Source of the DNA: Adiantum capillus-veneris
Lineage: Eukaryota > Streptophyta > Polypodiopsida > Polypodiales > Pteridaceae
Length of the DNA: 64,000 nucleotides
Assembly: GCA_014529385.2 (NCBI GenBank)
Contig: CM043943.1
Coordinates: forward strand, 157,663,247-157,727,246
Reading direction: 5' to 3'
Below the pieces are notes generated by a model, which was not told the DNA's origin, did not search any database, and was given only the letters and a program-made list of their open reading frames with translations. The position numbers were made by a program, and so were the translations under genes. This document shows, piece after piece, positions 1 through 10,516 of the stretch (position 1 is the stretch's first letter; each line of letters begins with the position of its first letter).

Positions 1-120
1 GAATGCCCACCTCCACACATGCAACTTCTCTTCCACGCCTCTTCATCTACTCACATTGCATGCAGTGATTTGAGCATTCCCTTTTTATTCCCATTTTTTT
101 AAAGCATGAGCTTAGTGCTC

Positions 121-1402
121 ACCAGGCCCTTCTATCTTGTGTTTCAAAACTCTATACAAAAGAGCCTGGTCAACACAACATACGCAATCTCAGACATGCA
201 ACATCTTTCAGTTGAAGCAGCCATAGGTGGGCAAAAAAGTGCCAATGGCATTGGAGTGAGGCATGGCCAAAAGCAGTCCGTGGGGGCAAAGTGGTGGCTT
301 TGGCAAGTCACAAGAGCCACAATCAAGGCAAAGGAAGTGAAGGAGGTCATGAACAACAGTGGATAAGAGAGGCACAACTTTGAGTTGTCAGAAGGCAGAA
401 ATTCGACAATAGCGGAAGGAAGAGGGGGCTAGCTGCTCCCGCCTACAAGTAAGACAAAAAGAAAGACAGCTACGATCGGCAAAAACGGAGTTGACTACGT
501 AAATATTTCTATTTCCCTCAGTAAATCCTGTGGCAATGGTTGAATGCTTGCCTTACTTAGCTGGTCACTAGCTATCCTGTGCATTCCATCACACCCAAGC
601 TGCAAAAGCATCCAGGCTGCTAGTGTACACGCTAGTTGGACCTTCTTTGTGTTGTTTCTATGTTGATATAGAGATTAGCTCAACCGGACCTTTCCAAGTT
701 GCATTTCCAAACGCTTTTGAGAAAGGCATGGTGAGCACAAAATCGAGTGATTCAAATCTACCACTGGATTGTTTGCCTTTAAAGCACACCACTCTCCTCA
801 AACCCTAATCGGTTTGTAGCACCCTAACAACTAAGAAGGGTCTCCCAAAAAACTGAGTCAAGTCCCAAGGAGTCTGAATGGCATCTCACCCACAAAGAAA
901 ATATACAAGAAGTGTCTACCCTTAACAATGTTATATACATCGAGAGTGCTAGATGCTTTTAATGTGCCAACCATAACGCTATCATCACCACCAAGAGAAG
1001 GCCAAGTTGGACTTGGAGGGCCATAGTTGGTGCTAAATGAGCTCTGCTCCCCTAAACATGGTAGGGCAAGCTTCATGTGCAGCAAACCTCTACCCCTAGC
1101 AATTGATAAGAGCATCAAGTAGTGCTCTCCCCCTTGAACCAGGCCATTTGAACTTGCATTTCGAAACGCTACTCCATATGGCATGGTGAAGGAAGGCTGC
1201 TCACTTTAGTGTTGCCTCAAAAGGGTTATGTCCTTAATCATAACACATGGCCATTTGAACTTGCATTTTAAAACACTACCCCCTATCATTTAGTGAGGAA
1301 GACTGGTCGTTGGTCATGCTTCAAAATATTCACCACAAAAGCTCCACTCTTGTCCCCTTTAACCTTGCTTTTGGAAACACTCCCCAACAGGGTACGGTGA
1401 CT
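121..1402 (+). repeat. Five diverged copies of a ~50-bp motif in a gene-free stretch
   Basis: Copies lie at about 121-172, 684-735, 1142-1190, 1249-1297 and 1355-1402. Each has the order: a CC-rich start, a TTGcaTTT core, AAAC, a C/T-rich patch, and (in most) an ending like GGTGA. The copies at 1142 and 1249 share 'ggccatttgaacttgcatt'. Spacing is irregular, so this is a dispersed rather than a strict tandem array. I see no convincing gene between 1 and 1560. Confidence 0.5.
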
Positions 1403-1559
1403 CGTGAGGATAAACAATATTAATTTTGGATCAACATGCCCTATTCCTTGATTTTCTTTGCTCGCATTTTATCCATCACTTGTTTTTGTTAAGTATGGAG
1501 CCTAATTTACCCCTTGTAATTTTTTGTGGTAAAAACGCACATTTATAAGGCCCCCATTA

Positions 1560-2230
1560 TGAGGAGAAGCCATCGTGTGTGAAGGAAAATCACTCACCGG
1601 AAACCAAAATTTTCATGGCCAAAATTCAGGGACTTTTTTTTCTTCACCGGAATATTCCTTTTCGTCGGAATATTATGGCCGGCCGGCGAAAAGTGGTCGA
1701 AAAACGATCGATCGGTTGGCGGTTGGCCGGTAGTCAATGGCCGGTCGCCGAATTCAAAAGCAGACTTGTCTTCTCAAGGACGGCCACACATGGGCGGATT
1801 GAAGGGTCCGATTTGGGCTTATTACACAAGGGCGGCTACACATGGCTGCCTCTCATGAGAGAGGGCAACCCTTTTGGCCTATAAAAGGAGGCCATTTTTA
1901 CACACATGTCATAGTGTGAGGTTGATGCAACAAGGTGAGTGTGAGGTGGTGAGAGTGAAGCAAGGCGGGAGCTTCATTAAGGGTATAATCCCTTTGTAAA
2001 CTACTTCTTGTTTTGAAGTACTAAAGCCATTGAGTGGCTGCTTTCCCGTGGACGTAGCCCACATTGGGTGAACCACGTATATTGTGTGTACTCTCTCTCT
2101 CTCTCTCTCTACTCTATAATCTCTTGTGTGTGAAATCTATCTCTCTCCATTAAGTAATCTACTCAAATATCTATTTAGCTACGTCATATTTCCTAACGGT
2201 TTTTCACTGCTTGTTAAGTGATATCACCCT
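1560..2230 (+). mobile_element. Probable copia-type LTR fragment (promoter and R/U5-like part)
   Basis: The stretch has the usual order of a plant copia LTR: a GC-richer upstream part with several CCGG/GGCC sites (1678-1750), a TATA box (tataaaag, 1880-1887), a transcribed part, and near 2046-2080 a block resembling the 'cccgtggacgtag ... gaaccacgta' signature common in plant copia LTRs, followed by a (CT)n run at 2091-2110. No primer-binding site follows and no second LTR is visible, so it is a solo or truncated LTR. The boundaries are estimates. An open frame at 1579-1884 overlaps the promoter-like part and is probably fortuitous. Confidence 0.4.
1879..1889 (+). promoter_or_regulatory. TATA box in the LTR-like fragment
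   Basis: The sequence cctataaaagg is a strong TATA consensus placed about 210 bp upstream of the (CT)n run, as expected for an LTR promoter. Whether it is active cannot be read from the sequence. Confidence 0.4.
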
Positions 2231-2334
2231 TGTTTTGGATGTAGATGGTGTGGGATCCATACTAGAATTGTCTTCAAATTTTGAGAGATAATAAATTTAT
2301 AGTAATCAAAAGAAAAATGATTTTTAAAAAAAGA

Positions 2335-2594
2335 GATTCAATATCTAGGCCGTATTATCTTCCAAGCAAGAATCCAAATGGACCCCGAAAAGTTAGAGGT
2401 AATAAAAAGATGGTCTATACCAACAAATCTTCATGAGTTAATAGCTTTGTAGGCATGTGTGCCTATTATAGATGCTTCATAGAAAATTTTCAAGTTAGAG
2501 GTAATAAAAAGATGGCCTATATCAACAAATCTTCATGAGTTAATAGCTTTGTAGGAATGTGTGCATATTATAGATGCTTCATAGAAAATTTTCA
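2335..2594 (+). pseudogene. Ty3/gypsy reverse transcriptase fragment (RT end/connection region)
   Basis: Translated in short blocks the stretch gives LG-x-I-x-F then RIQMDPEKLEVIKRW, PTNLHEL and (V)GMCAYYRCFIENF. This is the conserved segment after the gypsy RT catalytic domain (family form: GIxVDPxKIxAIxxWPxPxxxxELRSFLGLxxYYRRFIxxFS). A stop interrupts it just before the GMCAYY block, the Leu-Gly pair of 'SFLGL' is lost, and no other pol domain adjoins it. The last 102 bp are duplicated in tandem. It is a small remnant, cut at about 2595 by the junction with the next LTR. Confidence 0.75.
2391..2594 (+). repeat. Two tandem copies of a 102-bp unit inside the RT remnant
   Basis: Units 2391-2492 and 2493-2594 differ at about four positions. 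The unit length is a multiple of three, so the reading frame of the RT fragment is kept through the duplication. Confidence 0.85.
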
Positions 2595-2599
2595 TGGTC

Positions 2600-3374
2600 T
2601 CCTATGATAAACCCAAAATATTTGGCCTTGTTTGATCAGAAACATATACTCATACAGTCCTCTCTTTGAATAAGCATCTTTTTCCTCCTCCACCATTACC
2701 TCTTCTTCATCTAGTGGAAGCATCACAAAAATACACAAAACTCTTAGAAACATGTGCATACTTCTATTTAGAAGAGTTGTGCATACAGAGGTCCATGCAT
2801 GGTTCGTGTATGTCACATAACTTCTTCATCGTTCTCTAGGGCCTAGAGAGAATAATTGGCAAGAAAAAGATGCTACTGAAAAATAGTAGAATATTATTAA
2901 AACATGAAACTAATACCATAGATGCATAGATCTCAACAAGAGATTTCTTTTAACTCCTAGGTTACACGACTCTGACTCCGGGAGGTAAAATTATGGCCGT
3001 TTTCGTAAAAAGCTATTCAACATATGTGGCAACCTGCTTCTATGATCTAGAGATTCCTCTCTATATGCAAAAACACCTTGCCTCCTCTTTTTAGAGCTTT
3101 TGGCTTCTTTTAGTAGCCTCCTCTCATCTTTTTAAACCAAACTTAGCTTACATGCTATAAAAAGCATGTAAAGTACCAAGCTTTAAGAAAACGAGCACGG
3201 AACATTCACAAATTTCACCTCTAAAGATAGATTCTCAATCATGAAGTCCTCCTCTTCAAGAAAACGCCAGCTTGCTTTTTGGAAATAAATTTTGTGTTTA
3301 CAAGAAAGTATGTTCTAAATATAATTCTCATAAAAAGAATTCATAAATCATGAAAACCATATCGTAAAAAGTGA
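2600..3374 (-). repeat. 3' LTR (truncated) of the 2.6-5.9 kb element
   Basis: Read on the minus strand it begins TGTCACTTTTTACG at 3374. Its whole length matches, in inverted orientation, the stretch 5955-6810: shared blocks include the sequence around 'gaatctatc', 'cttttggcttcttttag', the 'gcatcacaaaaa' block and 'tttggcctt'. The outer ~300 bp expected from the inverted copy are missing because the sequence switches to gypsy RT at about 2595. Confidence 0.6.
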
Positions 3375-4253
3375 CATTACCTCTCCCTTAAAATCATAGT
3401 CATCCTGGACTATGTCTTGCTTACTTCTTGGAGGTATTTTTGTCCCTTAAGAACGTTCCAAAATTTCATAGCTTCTCTACATCTTTGCATGATCCTTTGA
3501 CTCAGTAACTTGGAATATTACTTTTACAAATATTGTCTCTCCACATTAAAGAGAGAGAATTAACTCAAATTGAATTTTAATCACGTAAATATTTTCTTAA
3601 TGGCTGGTGTATGTTTCAAAAACATATAGCTCATTTGGAGTCTATCATGACCATTCCCGTTATGTTTGCATCTTTGATTTAGGCATTAAAAAGTATTTTC
3701 TCCCTTTTCTCCCTCTAGTTTAGAAGGAGGAAATCATGTTTTAAACCTCAAACTTTCTTGAAACATTGTAGGATGTTATAAATTAAATTTTAATTATTGA
3801 ACTTTCACGAGGCTCTTACCAAATTACAATTTTGGTGACATTACCTCGACTGTGAGTTACTTATCTCTTGGGTAGTTAAGTCCCTCTTGAATGCTCCAGG
3901 GTTTCATGCTCCTAAAATTTGGTATTGCCATTCTCAATGATTTCATAGATTGAAATAAAACTTTACAGATATTATCTCTCTTAAGCAAGAAAGAAACAAT
4001 GAAATAATCTTTATATCACTTAATTATACCCGATGGCCTTTGAATGTCCCAAAAACATATAGCTCATCTAGAGTCTGTCATAACCAATCCCATTACATTT
4101 GCATCTCTAATTTAGGCATTATAGAGAATTTTTCCTCTAGCCTAAAAGGACAAAATCATGTTTTAAGCCTCAAACTTTATTTTAACTCCTTCAAAACGTT
4201 GTAGGATGTTAGAAAATACTTTGATGGGGCTCTTACCAAAATACAATTTTGGT
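3371..4253 (-). repeat. Two tandem ~420-460-bp copies of the element's 3' untranslated/PPT region
   Basis: Copy 1 is 3371-3834 and copy 2 is 3835-4253; a third start (gtgacattat) follows at 4254. Shared landmarks are gtgacattac at each start, 'aaacatatagctcat', 'gcatct-tgatttaggcatta' and 'ctcttaccaaa-tacaattttg' at each end. Each copy therefore carries a version of the purine tract that would sit next to the 3' LTR, but only the first adjoins an LTR. Confidence 0.75.
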
Positions 4254-5455
4254 GACATTATCTTGCCCTTCCATTATAGTCCTCCTCAATTAAAAGTCAT
4301 CTTAAGAAAAAAGAGACATTGTGCTAGCGGAACTTCATTTGAGTAACAACACCACTCCACACTAGGTGGCTATTTGTCTACACAGTGCTTGAGTGAATTA
4401 CATAGTCTACCACATGTGTCTTCTTGCACATAAATATTACAAAAAATTAGAGCTTTAACGAATATATAAGAGAAATAAGGATAAAGTATTACTTCACTAA
4501 TATCATTTTTACATCAATGTTTTGTTTGGTGTTCAACTCATATGAATATTTCAACTCATTTACATTGGTCATTGGACCATCTAGCTGCAATTCATTACTC
4601 AACAAAAGTCATCAAATTTTTCTCTTTTGAGCCGATCTATATATGTACATAGTTCTTACCTTTGAGTGGTGGCTTATCCACATTCTTGAGAAACCTTGGT
4701 GGTTGAAAATGTCCTCATGCTATTCAAATTCATGCTATGAATAATAAGTATCTCCATAAGAGGAAGTCATATGCTTACTTGTTGAGAGGCATAGCTTTTA
4801 GCCAACTAGGTGGCAACTTGAGCCTATAAACCAATCACGTACCCTTTTTGTAACTTGAAAGATTTTCTCTGTGACCATTTGGGTAATTTTGTATGAGGTT
4901 GGTGAAGTACACATTTCTCATGCTTCTAGATCTTGCTCGTGTTGAATTATTGATAAACCTTATTGGATGTGGCATAACAACCATTTGTTGAATGAATCTT
5001 AAAAGGCCTTTGATGCATAACATAATTATTATTTTCTTCATACCATGTAGTATTGTATGCTTTTATTTTGGTGTTTATATTGTTACTCTCATCTTTTGAT
5101 TGCATCGATACAACATCCAAAGAGGAAGTAATTAATGCTCTTTTGGGAAGAGATCCATGACGGCATGCATGGTTTGAATCGCTTTCCCTCATTCGTAAAA
5201 ATTATCAGGAATCTCAATATGACTTATTCTTTCCTCTCTTTGAGAGAAATCCATATGCATAAAAGATTTGAGATGTTATCCATATTAATGCTTCTCTTCT
5301 CAAATTAGAATCGCTTATTCAATGAAAGTAAGGCATTTTTTTATTATCATAAAAATTTTCTTTTTACTTCAATTCATTTCTTGATTGAAAAAGAGATAAA
5401 TCTTTGAGAATTTTGAATCTCTACCTCATTATTTTGGATCAAACCACTCCATAGA

Positions 5456-5634
5456 GGAAGAAGCCAACCTTGTATCTGATACCAATGTAACGTAATTTGA
5501 GTAATCAACCGTCACCATCACTCCATAGAGGAAGAAGCCAACCTTGTATCTGATACCAATGTAACGTAATTTGAGTAATCAACCTTGTATCTGATACCAA
5601 TGTAACGTAATTTGAGTAATCAACCGTCACCATC
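5456..5634 (-). repeat. Tandem triplication spanning the LTR end and primer-binding site
   Basis: Units start at 5456, 5520 and 5581. Each contains, on the minus strand, the LTR-end sequence (..ATTACGTTACA) followed by TTGGTATCAGA. Units 1 and 2 also include 'ccatagaggaagaagcc'; unit 3 is shorter. The array duplicates exactly the junction used to prime reverse transcription. Confidence 0.8.
5589..5601 (-). other. Primer-binding site (initiator-Met tRNA type)
   Basis: Minus-strand TTGGTATCAGA directly after an LTR end ..GTTACA. The first ten bases match the TGGTATCAGAGC consensus complementary to the 3' end of plant initiator tRNA-Met. Earlier copies lie at about 5469-5480 and 5545-5560 in the tandem array. 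Confidence 0.6.
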
Positions 5635-5941
5635 ACTTGTAAAAAACAAAAAAGGGATTCATAATCGATTCACATAACCATAAGTAGATGCTAGAAACTT
5701 AAAGAGAGAGCTAAAGAGAGATGACATAGTACTGAGTGTCAGAATGGCTGACCCTCCTATAGGGATTTTTGTATTACTAAAGCTTGCAATGAAGCTAAAT
5801 ACAATCATGATTCTCATCTTGTCAATAAAGTGGTCTTTTTATAATGTGCCTACATAATAGTGTGCACTCATCAAGTCAACATTCTTTTGGCCTTCTTAGA
5901 TAAAAAACATATACTCACAGAGTCCCCTCTTTGAAGAAGCA
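5601..5941 (-). repeat. 5' LTR remnant of the 2.6-5.9 kb element
   Basis: The stretch matches the inverse of 6771-7135: 'atagggatttttgtatt', 'aagcttgcaatga', 'acaatcatgat' and 'gaaacttaaagagaga' occur in both. Only the 3' part of the LTR is present; at 5941 the sequence jumps to an inverted LTR start. Confidence 0.6.
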
Positions 5942-5952
5942 ATACCATAGAT

Positions 5953-7135
5953 TATGTTTTTTACGATATGTGTTTTATGATTTGCAAATTTTTTTGTGAG
6001 AATTATGATTAGAACATACTTAGAAGTCATTTTGTGAGAATTATGATTAGAACATACTTAGAAGTCATTTTTCTTATAAAAGCAAAAGTGCTTTCTAAAA
6101 AGCAAAAAGCACTTTTCAAAAATCAAGTGTGCTTTTTAATGTTTTTGAAGAGAACAATCTCACGATTGAGAATCTATCCTTGGATGTGAAATTTGTGAAG
6201 GTTACATGCTCGCTTTTTAAAGTTCAATAATTTACATCCAATTCCGCTTGTAAGCTAAGCTTGGTTGAAAAAGACGAGAGGAGACTATTAAAAGAAGCCA
6301 AAAGATTTAAAAAGAGGGGACAAGGGTGTTTTTTCATGCAAATGACTATCTCAAACAAACAAGCATATCGCCATGCATACATGACAAATCTTCACAAAAA
6401 CTCCCATAATCTGAGCTCCAATTGTCATAATCACACAACCTAAGTCTCAAAAGAAAGCTTTCTTCGATTTCTACACATATATCATATTAGCTTCATGTTT
6501 TTATAATGTTTACCATTTTTTATAGTAGCAACCTTTCTTGCTAATTATTCCCACCAGTCCAAGAGAAGACGATGAAGAAATTATGTGCCATCATGCATGA
6601 GCCATGCAATATGGACCTCTATAACTAAAACCCTTCTAAAAAGAATCATGCACACAATTCTCAAATCTTTGTGTGTTTTTGTGATGCTTCCACATGATGA
6701 AGAAGAGATGTTGAAGGAAGAAGAAGATGACGATTCTTCAATCAGATGACTATGTGAGGAGTTTGTGAGTCTATGTTTTTGATTTGAGAAGGCCAAAACT
6801 TTTGACTAGATCAGAGCCCATTATTTTGGCATGATGAAAATGCCACCGATGAAAAGGCCACCTTCTTGGCAATATGAGAAGGCCAAAATTGTTGGCTTGA
6901 TTAGAGCAGGAAATTATGTTGGCACATGATGAAAAGACCTCCTTATTGACAAGATAATGTATCATGATTGTATTTCTTTTCATTGCAAGCTTTAGTAATA
7001 CAAAAATCCCTATGGGACCCGGGGGAAGGGGAGGGGGGGGGGGGGGGGAGCTGGCCATTCCAACCCTTAATAGTGTTTCATCTCTCTTTCCCTCTCTCTT
7101 TAAGTTTCTACTTGTGGTTATGTGATTATGTTGTG
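5953..7135 (+). repeat. Inverted, nearly full-length LTR copy of the same family
   Basis: It runs in plus orientation from a start resembling the family's TGTCACTTTTTACG (here tatgttttttacg) to about 7135, where similarity to the 5' LTR remnant fades. It contains a 38-bp direct duplication (5992-6067) and an 11-bp-stem hairpin (aaaagtgcttt / aaagcactttt) near 6080-6115. A G run of 16 lies at 7033-7048. No internal region or second LTR follows on its right side, so it behaves as a solo LTR placed head to head against the 5941 remnant. Confidence 0.6.
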
Positions 7136-8192
7136 ATGATGCATGCTAGGGAAGGGGTGTGAAGGCCCAAGGCCTAGCTTAGGGGACGATCTCTAAAGGG
7201 AAGAGAGCGAAGGGGAGGGGGGGGGGGGGGGGCAGGATTCAAAAGGGCCTAGAAACATTGCCAAGGGAAGGTCAAGGTCAGAACTTTTGGGTGGAAAATA
7301 TATGAGTATGTAATTGAGTGCTTATGCTTCTAGACGAGGGTGTAGAGAGGGGGAGAGCAAGCTGACAACTTACAAAGATAGAGCCAAGGAGGGGTGAGCA
7401 AGGGAGAGCATGGGAATCATGCTCTTCACACATACATAAACACACATATATACACATAGTTGTACAAAATATAATTGTAATTAAGTGTTGACATGGATAT
7501 CAACTAATAGGCTCTTTGACACATGTACAATGTATCCAAAGCTTACAAAATTTGTTGTTTTGTGTATGTGGCTACAAGTGAGAGTCCTATCTTTGCTTAA
7601 AGATTTCTAGATTTGGTATAGTCCTACCTTGAAGATGAGGACCAAGCTCATTTATAAACCTACTTCTTGTCTTTATATACATGACAATTGGAATGAGATT
7701 CATTTTGACTAAAACGTATAGAAATGTTTTTGTGCCTATACTTTCTTGTTGTTTAGAGCTAAGTGTCTTTTGAACATGGTCTTCTTTTGCCTATATCTAT
7801 TCAAAACAACAACACACTCATGTATGTGACAAGAGAGCTAAGAGATACAATATAAGGTAAAACAAATCTTTTCCACCTTGGTTTTTAATTGGTGATTGAA
7901 CCATGTTTATTTTGTAATATATCATATGTTTTGGAATAGGGTAAGCATTTCTTACTACTTGGCTTTGCAGATACACCCATTTTTGGTTCATGCTTGCTGC
8001 CATGATTTTAGGGCATTATCCTCTTTATTAACACACTAAGTAATCAAGTCCATGTTGAATTCTCTAGAGCTTCTCCTTCTCCATGCTTGTGTGCCATCTT
8101 GCAGCACTAGCCTAATATGCATTGATTAGCATTTCTTTCTCTCATGTGAGATTTGTGTGCACGTGTAGGTTTCATGCTTTCTTGCTTGTGGG

Positions 8193-8232
<40 letters not shown>

Positions 8233-8387
8233 ATCTCTAATTCAAATGTCTGCTTCTCTTCTGTATGCTCTCTTTGCTACGCTATCTTTGTATATGGAGT
8301 ATACAAGGGAAAGAAAATTGGAGCTCCAATAATCTATGTCAAAAAACAATTTCATGTGATGTACATATATATGACTCTAGCTAACTA
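7136..8387. other. No recognisable gene; G-run and (GA)n
   Basis: A run of 16 G lies at 7217-7232 and (GA)n at 8197-8226. Open frames here are short (60-90 codons), and the one at 8122 depends on the GA repeat. I see no domain or element end. Confidence 0.5.
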
Positions 8388-8858
8388 CTAATTGCACACT
8401 TTATCTTTGATGTCTATTATAGTCCTTGGATCACAAGCATTTGTCGGTGTTTCTAAGAAAAGGGGGCAAGGTTTAGCACAAGAGGAAGCATGCTTGTCTC
8501 CGGGAAGCAAAACTAGTATAATACCATCACAAGAGTTGGTGGTATGAGGAGGATCAAGGCTTCCATTTGAGTTGGAGAGTGGAGGAGTGAGAGATGCTTC
8601 TATTACCATACTTTGTTGATGGTTGAATTGTTGCAAAGATCTCAATCTTCGTCTATATCTGAAGTGTGAGAAGAATAGAAGCAATATGGCAACCACAACA
8701 AGCAACATCATGGCACACATGCCCGCAATAACGATAATGAGAGTAGAAGGGCCTGATGTGCACTTGACTCCTCCCATAGCTTTCACACAAGGGTTCCTCG
8801 TGGGTGCCATTGCCGGCACACCCCATTGCAGTGGCTTGGTTGTGTTGGTTGCAAGCAT
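8388..8858 (-). CDS. Small single-pass membrane protein, GLUTAMINE DUMPER-like
   Basis: The 156-residue frame starts at the first ATG after an in-frame stop 12 codons upstream. Residues 1-38 are a short N-terminal part with Trp-Gly-x-Pro at 12-15; residues 40-63 are a strong hydrophobic helix (IIVIAGMCAMMLLVVV core); residues 67-73 are RYRRRLR, a positive-inside stop-transfer signal; the rest is a Ser/Pro-rich tail. At 113-121 the tail has IILVLLPGD, followed by AKP. This layout, and a hydrophobic V-I/L-M/L-A/P-G-D motif in the cytosolic tail, is what plant GLUTAMINE DUMPER proteins have (their VIMAG motif; they affect amino-acid export and bind the ubiquitin ligase LOG2). The match is by architecture and one motif only. 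It could be another short membrane protein or a chance frame. Base composition is more balanced than in the flanks, which favours a real gene. Confidence 0.5.
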   Translation of the reverse strand: MLATNTTKPLQWGVPAMAPTRNPCVKAMGGVKCTSGPSTLIIVIAGMCAMMLLVVVAILLLFFSHFRYRRRLRSLQQFNHQQSMVIEASLTPPLSNSNGSLDPPHTTNSCDGIILVLLPGDKHASSCAKPCPLFLETPTNACDPRTIIDIKDKVCN

Positions 8859-9009
8859 GCTAACTCCTTTAAGAGAACCTGCATATTGCCCAAGCTACAC
8901 GAATCTCATTTGATGAATCTCAACAGAAAAAAAAGCATCGTGTTTTTGGAGGTTTTACTTAGTGATTTCTATTTTCTTTGAGATATATATCTCGGGTAGT
9001 GGTACATGG

Positions 9010-9136
9010 ATATATATATATATATTTTGGAGAGATCCCACTCATGCTCAACCCCCCCCCCCGCCCCTCTCTTTCTCTCTTGTATGGATGCATGGACATG
9101 TATGCATAGCGTGTGTGTGTGTGTGTGTGTGTGTGT
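9010..9136. repeat. Microsatellite cluster (TA)n, C run, (GT)n
   Basis: Short (TA)n at about 9011-9024, 11 C at 9052-9062 and (GT)n at 9111-9136. The cluster lies 150-280 bp upstream of the minus-strand membrane-protein gene, so it could overlap its promoter; no clear TATA box can be separated from the TA repeat. Confidence 0.8.
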
Positions 9137-9940
9137 TTGTGTGTACTAGAATGTGGTTTTGCATTGTTCTTTGGTGCATGTTGAACCCCCCATGCTTATG
9201 GACTCCTGCACAAGTCTACTCCCCTCTTTGTATATCCTAACAATGTAATCACATTGACTGATGCAAAAAAGGCTTGTTGTTGCTTCGTTTTTGTCCCCTT
9301 GGGTCTTTTTTCTCGTTGCTTGACATGTGTTGTTATATGGTGGAGAATTGAGCTACAATCGCATCCTCCGCGCGCACACACATGCACGCATGAGCTAGTT
9401 GCATCAGGCAGGTAGAGTACTGAGGTACAATCATAGAATAGAGCACTCAGCTAGAATTATATAGAGAGAGTACTGAGCTACCTTTCCATTGCAATTAAAG
9501 TGGTAGTGTTTTGTTTTGGTGATTTCCTTCTGCATTAGGATAGGCTATGTTGTGATCAATGCTCCAAAAAAACCATTTTCTTGACCTTGTTTTTTAAGGT
9601 CATAAAAGCCAGGATTTTTGCCCAAATCCAAGGTAAATTTATAGGAATTTATGCCCAAATGCAAGGTATTTCCGGGGATTTATAACTAAAGAGCCCAATT
9701 TTTCACCTTGGAAATCAAAGGTCTAATGAAATTACAATAGGGAGGGAATCTACGCTACAAACCAGGTTATGTAAGCACTGGTTTATGATGGACTCAATGC
9801 GTGAAGGGGAGTTGGCCTATAGCTGCGATATGTGGGCGCAAATCCCACATATCAGATTGCAATTTTTTAATTAAAAAAATAGAGTGAACTCAATGCAAGT
9901 CTTCTACCATCATTCCTCTACGTCGACATCCAATGTTCCA
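9137..9940. other. No recognisable gene
   Basis: There is no domain, element end or long frame. A short pair of similar blocks ('gagagagtactgagctac' and 'ggtagagtactgaggtac', 9410-9482) is the only internal repetition I noticed. Confidence 0.5.
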
Positions 9941-9970
9941 TGCAACCGGCAGAGTGCGACAGAATTGTGG

Positions 9971-10146
9971 GAGAGAGAGAGAGAGAGAGAGAGAGTGAGA
10001 GAGTACCTGCTGTGAGGAAGATGATCCGTCTGTGCATTGCGCAGGGTGATTTCAGCTATTTTCCGAAGTGGGTTACGGTGGCGATTGATTTGAGGAAGAA
10101 GGTAATTAGCGTGTGGAAGGCAGACTCCCATAATAAGCGTTTGTAT

Positions 10147-10192
<46 letters not shown>

Positions 10193-10418
10193 CCTTATTT
10201 ACTACAAGAGCGAGGGAGGCACACAATCACCTCTTCCTAGCCACTTCTTTTGCAACAAGAGGCAGGCAGCCTACTATCACCAGCTGATGAACACTCAAGA
10301 TATCACCCACCAAATCTTCAAGACCAAGGCAACAAAAGGAGAACCTCCTACACTTGTGTATGTACCTATGAACAATAACATCTCAACTATTATAGGTAGG
10401 TGTGCGTACGAGCGTGTG

Positions 10419-10459
<41 letters not shown>

Positions 10460-10478
10460 ACAAGAGCACTAGGTAGAT

Positions 10479-10516
<38 letters not shown>

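Larger units (their letters stand above)
2600..5941 (-). mobile_element. Non-autonomous LTR retroelement (LARD-like), minus strand, truncated at both outer LTR edges
   Basis: On the minus strand I read a 5' LTR remnant (5941 to 5601), a primer-binding-like site next to it (TGGTATCAGA, 5589-5599), a ~2.2-kb internal region with no recognisable gag or pol, a purine tract ending in gagaggtaa, and a 3' LTR starting TGTCA at about 3374 and running to 2600. The LTR identity rests on an inverted copy at 5953-7135 that matches both pieces. Small open frames at 4835-5192 are the only ones in the internal region and match no family I know. A 3' LTR cut at 2595 and a 5' LTR cut at 5941 make the element defective. 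Confidence 0.6.

Noticed and set aside
1579-1884. 101-codon frame in the LTR-like fragment
   Set aside because: It overlaps the promoter-like part of the LTR and ends at the TATA box; a coding role is unlikely.
5601-7135. DNA transposon with ~0.3-kb terminal inverted repeats
   Set aside because: The same sequences serve as LTR start and end next to a primer site and a purine tract at 3374 and 5601, so inverted LTRs explain them better. No target duplication was found.
7033-7232. G-quadruplex regulatory elements
   Set aside because: Two 16-G runs are real, but they have no gene context here and homopolymers of this length are error-prone in assemblies.
8122-8391. Plus-strand frame of 89 codons overlapping the region 3' of the membrane-protein gene
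   Set aside because: It depends on a (GA)n tract and has no motif.
8623-8913. Plus-strand frame opposite the GDU-like gene
   Set aside because: It is the antisense shadow of the minus-strand frame, which has the better protein features (helix, stop-transfer).
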